A model generated the notes under the pieces. That model saw nothing but the letters and a program-made list of their open reading frames with translations. It searched no databases and was not told the origin of the DNA. Shown in pieces: positions 59,201-64,000 of a DNA stretch of 64,000 nucleotides. Each line of letters starts with the position of its first letter. Positions within the stretch are counted from its first letter, which is position 1. The translations under genes and the position numbers were made by a program. The stretch is taken from positions 1 through 64,000 of the forward strand of contig JAJQZP010000469.1 of NCBI GenBank assembly GCA_025403435.1. Direction: 5' to 3'. This stretch comes from Artocarpus heterophyllus (taxonomy: Eukaryota > Streptophyta > Magnoliopsida > Rosales > Moraceae).

Positions 59201-60737
59201 TTTGATCTACAATAAAGATTCATATATCAAATATAAGCAAACATTCCACAACAATTTAGTAAGATAACACAAACAAATAAGAATACAATATGTTTATGTG
59301 TCAAAACCTTAAAAATATAACAACCTTACAACGATAATTCCCAATTCATAATTCAACAAGCCGTTTGAGGGAGACTTGCCAAATTTAATTAGGAACACGA
59401 ATCCCCTTTGATTAATATATGTCATCTAAGACCCGTCCGATCTAGCATATATTAATAATCGTTTTCTTTGTTCATTAATTTTATTAACAGAGCTCCTAAG
59501 AAAGGTTAATAATAAAATTAATCTTGATTGTATAACCATCGTTTCAACTATTTTATCCATGATTAATAATCACCACCTAAGGGTGTATAGTGATAAATCA
59601 TGCTAAAATAAATTATCCCTTTGGAGATCCAACCCAGTATATGATAAAATCTTTCCTAGGGGTCGGAACCACCATGTGTTACCTATGGACCAATGATGGA
59701 GGCCTTAGGTCCTCTCTTCGAAAGCCTTCTCCTACACAATATTTTATAAGTCAAGGTTTTATGTTAACATACATGAATAATTATTAATGAGCAGCACTCC
59801 CAATTCTGCATGGCATGTTATTAACATACATGGTAAAACATATTAGAATGCAAACAAGCAAAGCAACATGCATATCTACAAGCAATATAATAAAATAGCC
59901 ATAATATCATAGCTTTATCCTAGAGAAAAGAAAATAAATATTACAAAAAATCAATCAAAACATATTATAAAGTCTTTATCTTGTATCTTTTTGTTATATC
60001 CTTCTTCATGTGGCATCCATCTTCAATTCCTCAATCCCATATAGATGAAAAAAATTATTTTTCTAGTTATCATAAAATTTCTTTTTTTTTTTTTTATAAT
60101 TGTGTCAAAAACAAAATAAAAAAATGCACCAAAAAAATCACCTTTTCAAAAAACGGTTCTGCCCCGCTGTCGGCCTACCGATCTAGGAGATCGGCTACCA
60201 ATCCACGACCATCAGCCTATTGACTGACGTTGAACCAACGCTTTTCTAGAAATTTGTAAAAAATTATTTTTAAGCTATTTTTAATTTTATTTTTAACAAT
60301 TCAAAAACATAAAAATTTCTAAACACAAAAAAACATAGAGAGCACTAATCAACTCCATCTTTTAGATCTGTCTTCACTTTGAATAATTATTTTAATATAA
60401 ATTTTACAAATCAAATTAAAATAATAAATCCTAGACAGTGATGATCGACCACCATCTAATTACATGAAAACCTAGACACACGTTCTAACCTCTCAGGAAC
60501 CATAACCGAAAAATGAATTAATTGAAAAAATAAATAGAAATTTAATTAACTATAATTAATTAATAAGCATTCACTACATAATCCCATGACAACATTTAAT
60601 TATATAGATACTTTAAAATGTCAACTCTCTAAAAAATTATATTTAAGCATAGAAGAAAATAAGATCACATAATTCATGTATATAGCATGATCACAAACCC
60701 ATAAAAATCAACAAAAAAATCTGACTCTAATGCCAAT
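59201..60737 (-). other. Copia-D leader with decayed array and primer site
   Basis: This is untranslated DNA homologous to the Copia-1 leader, including remnants of the CCTAGGGG motifs (about 59655). Three near-palindrome units at 60170, 60191 and 60212 are exactly 21 bp apart. A mutated primer-binding site (plus strand GACTCTAATGCCA, about 60723-60735) lies next to the LTR. No gene is seen. Confidence 0.8.
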
Positions 60738-62701
60738 TGTTAGAAAAAGATACGCAGCAGAATTAAATTAGTCTTTTCTAAAGCACAAGTTTGATATCCT
60801 AAGTACATAAATTAATGACAGATTTTATGGACCTCTTTTGTATACCATAGGTGCAAAAAAACTGTGAAAAGAAGAATGTTCGAAAAGAGCTTCAACCAAC
60901 TAGTCTTCTTTGCTATTTTCTGTCCATGATCAGAGTACAAGTGGTCGTAGTTGTATATAGTCTTCCTCCGATGACTCTCCTTCCAACCATTTAAGAAAAC
61001 TTAAAATGAAAGTTCTAGATATTGAACAATAGCTCTCTAGGAGTTTCATAATTTCTCTCACTAGAGTACTCACTCTATACTTCTCAAATGATCAAAATCG
61101 CAATGAAAATTAGCTCCCTTTTTATAGTGATCGAATATAGGGTTAAACCTTATAGATTAGGCTTCAAAATTCGAGTCTAGATCAACTTCTGATAAAAAAA
61201 GTGTAAAAAATATGTAACCTAATTATTGCATGTTTGGCATGCTGATTTGGGAGATAGCCTACCGAACTAGCTCCACTGGCCTGCTGAATTAACTGCACTT
61301 GCCTATCACACTTTCTACGTTGACCTGTCGAACTTGGCCACCAACTTGCCGACCGAGCGATAATCTAGAGATCTCAGAATATCTTATTTTTACATAATAA
61401 TCTTAGATAGAGCCTCAGTTTTAATTCAAATAACCCAATAGAAAATTTATCTGATTAAAATAATCATATACAGATAATCTCATATCAAATAAAATATTAT
61501 TCAAATAATTCAATATGTTTATTTTAAATTAATTCAACCGATAACTAACATGAATTAATAAATCTACTTTAATTGAATTTCAACCAATCTAATAATTAAC
61601 ACAAGTCACCAATATGTAGAAAAAACATGCCATATCGTTATAGGAATTATTATGATTGGCAAAAGAGACCCGCTGGACATATGTAGATCAGGCTAATATA
61701 ATTATAAAATAACATATCCTAAGTACATATTTTATAATTATTAACTCTAACGCTACTCCACAAAAAGTTTAAAACTGCACTCTCGAACTACATAAAATTA
61801 TAAAGCTTCAATAAGCTCCTCGTCAATGACATATTATAATGTGTAACATCTCCATAGGATATTCATAATCTGTTTAAGGATAAATTCTATTTTACCTTCT
61901 TGATTATTTTTATATTATAGTCTATTATCTCACTATTGGAATACTTACTATTCATAAATATTATACCATTCGGTTACACCTATGTATCTAAAAGGTTGAG
62001 TGCTCTAGTCTTTTAATTACAAGATAATGCCTGTAAGATGATATCATTAACTCAACAAAAGAGCTATGGATTCCATAATTATGAATAACGAGTCTACGTT
62101 ATTCAAGAGTCATGTCTCAAACATACGAGTATGTGTACCATCACCAAATCAAGATGTCACCTTTTGATACATCAAAAGATACAAGTTAAGAATATGGGCC
62201 CATTATTCATTTTAGGATTAAGACATAACACATAACACATATGATTGTCTAAAATGAATTGATTTAAACAAACAGAATTATTAATCAAAACAATTTTACT
62301 TTTTTCTCATGATCTAATATATCGTCACCTATGACAATAAACCAACGTTTCTGCTCATAGAGTCCTACTCTGATTACCAAGATAAGTCATCTCCCGTTAG
62401 GAATGGAGACAACATAACAATCTTAATATGAATAAAGCGCCCAACTTTATTTCATTGATTGTGGATCATATCTTTTAGACTATCACCTTTAAGATTCATG
62501 TCTTGCGCATATCCATCATATGTATGATTTTAAAGGTTTAGACTTACAATCTCAGAATTTTGTTTACTTATTATACATTCAATAGAAATGAATATAAAGA
62601 GAACAACATTTGATATATGAATAATAAATAAACTCTTTATTTATTCAATGTCTCCAAAAAACTTATTACATCATTTAATCCTTAGGTTACCTAGTCTAAC
62701 A
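60738..62701 (-). mobile_element. Copia-D 5' LTR (1964 bp)
   Basis: The plus strand begins TGTTAGAAAAAG and ends CTAGTCTAACA, followed by the TTTAT duplication. At least five decayed near-palindrome units start at 61234, 61254, 61276, 61298 and 61320, still 20-22 bp apart. Confidence 0.93.
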
Positions 62702-62903
62702 TTTATTGCACCATAAAGTTTTCCTATTCTTGGGAAAGCTCAACAAAGGTATCTTGTCTTGTCTTCATTGGGCGTTGACCTCCTCTCATTGGGGCCAAAT
62801 TCTGTGTCGGCCTCGAGGTGGCTACATGGTCTTCGACTTGAGACTAGGAGCGGCATTCTAGTGTGGAGGTCTTAGGCAACATCTAGTTGGTGATAGCTGC
62901 ACT
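62702..62903. other. Short unassigned spacer between two Copia insertions
   Basis: This 202-bp stretch is richer in GC than its surroundings and begins with the Copia-D target duplication. It should be continuous with 36824-39310 before Copia-D inserted. I recognise no gene or element in it. Confidence 0.5.
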
Positions 62904-64000
62904 TGTAAGACATATATGCCATAAGGAGTAAAAATTTAGTAATTATTTAGAGACATTTTTATCAATAAAGAATTTATTTAATTATTTATATACCAAATCT
63001 TGTCCTCTTTACGTTCATATTCGTTGAATTATGTTAAGCAAATAAAAGTCTAAAACTGTCAGTCTAAACCTTTAAGAATTGGGCATATGATGGACAGATT
63101 ATGTAAAAGGCACGATTCTTAAGGTGACGGTTTAAATCATAAGATCCGCAATCGAGGGAATAAAGTTGGGCGCTTCATTCATGTAAAGATTGTTATGTTA
63201 TCTATATCCCTATTGGGAGATAGTTTGTCTTGACTATCAGAAGTGGACTCCATGAATAAAAACATTGGCACATTGTCATAGGTGATGATGTGTTAGATCG
63301 AGACATAAAGTGAATTGATTTAGATTAATAATTTTGTCTCAGTAAATTGATTCACTTTAGACAATCATTTGTATTGTATCTTAATCCTGAGATGAATAGT
63401 GGGCCTGTTCTCTTGACTTGTGTCTTTTAATATACCAAAGGGTGACACTCACATCTTAATAGTGGTATGCATGCCGGTACGTTGGAGGCATGACTCTTAA
63501 TAGCGTATACCTGTTATTCATACATATGGAATCCATAACTCCTCTTTGAGAGTAGTGATATTCTCTTATATGCGTTATCCTGTAATTGAAAAACTACAGC
63601 GCTCAACCATTTGGATACATAGGTGTAACTGAATGTTATACTGTCTTTTAATGGTAAGTTTTTCGATGATGAGATAATGAAACGTAAGATAAAAATAATC
63701 GGGAAGGTAAGACAAAACTTGTCCTTAAGTTGGTTATGGATAATCCTATGGGGATACGATACACTATGATATGTCATGGAGACTTAGCTATACGATCTTC
63801 GTAATTCTATGTAATTCGAGAGTGTAGCTCCAAGCTTTTAGTGGAGTAGTGTTGAAGTTGATAATTATGAAATTTATATCTGGGATATTGGGTTTTATAA
63901 TTATCAGAGCTTGAACTATTTAGGTCCATTTGGTCCCCTTTGCTAGCTCACAACATCCTGTAACGATACAACATGTTTTTTCAATAATTGGTGACTTATG
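62904..64000 (+). mobile_element. LTR of the Copia family, cut by the right window edge
   Basis: It begins TGTAAGACATATATGCC and aligns along its whole visible length (1097 bp) to the reverse complement of the Copia-1 LTR, with roughly one difference in ten by eye. The promoter and array part of the LTR would lie beyond the window, so I cannot tell whether it is a solo LTR or the 5' end of a full element. Confidence 0.92.

Larger units (their letters stand above)
39311..62701 (-). mobile_element. Copia-D: old Copia element hosting nested insertions
   Basis: The outer LTRs at 39311-41209 and 60738-62701 are flanked by TTTAT on both sides (39306-39310 and 62702-62706). Pol and gag relics on the minus strand lie between them in the order expected, split by Copia-E (41510-52261) and by a solo Gypsy-type LTR (54857-58256). 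The two LTRs differ far more from each other than those of Copia-1, so this is the oldest retrotransposon of the right half. Confidence 0.93.

Overview
The window looks like a gene-free, AT-rich heterochromatic stretch of a flowering-plant nuclear genome, probably a eudicot. Essentially everything recognisable is a plant transposable element: Ty1/Copia and Ty3/Gypsy LTR retrotransposons with initiator-tRNA-Met-type primer sites (TGGTATCAGAGC), and one En/Spm-type CACTA DNA transposon. I found no host gene, rRNA, tRNA or CRISPR array.

Layout. (1) 1-8706: a young minus-strand Copia element (Copia-1), cut by the left window edge. Its 2.0-kb LTRs differ at 5 of 1069 aligned bases, and gag-pol is open except for one amber codon. 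(2) 8707-9475: unassigned flank containing a TATA box. (3) 9476-36820: a CACTA transposon with 3-bp duplications (AGT), subterminal hairpins, a broken tnp2-type transposase gene and a broken TnpA/Ulp1-type gene. It carries a solo Copia LTR (13734-15723, duplication AGCTT) and a tandem Gypsy structure LTR-int-LTR-int-LTR (16775-35977, duplication ATATA). (4) 36824-39310: unassigned DNA. (5) 39311-62701: an old minus-strand Copia element (Copia-D, duplication TTTAT). Nested in it are a plus-strand Copia element (Copia-E, 41510-52261, duplication CCACA/TCACA) and a solo Gypsy-type LTR (54857-58256, duplication AAGGA). Copia-E itself carries an unidentified 2.1-kb TG...CA insert (42425-44517, duplication AGTAG). 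(6) 62904-64000: start of another plus-strand LTR of the Copia family, cut by the right edge. The Copia family contributes eight LTRs in 64 kb.

Most notable signal. Both the Copia and the Gypsy elements, whose proteins and LTRs are otherwise unrelated, carry arrays of a 12-bp near-palindrome, TCGGC(AG or CT)GCCGA. Units are spaced almost always 20-23 bp apart, about two DNA helical turns. Each full LTR or leader layout has one array upstream of the promoter and a second, mostly inverted, array in the transcribed untranslated part. Spacing survives where individual units have decayed or flipped. I know of no named element matching this. It could be a shared host-factor binding platform, an RNA-pairing device or a silencing target; the sequence alone does not decide which.

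No protein-coding gene here is clearly intact. Copia-1 is closest to function, while the others carry frameshifts, stops and catalytic-residue losses.
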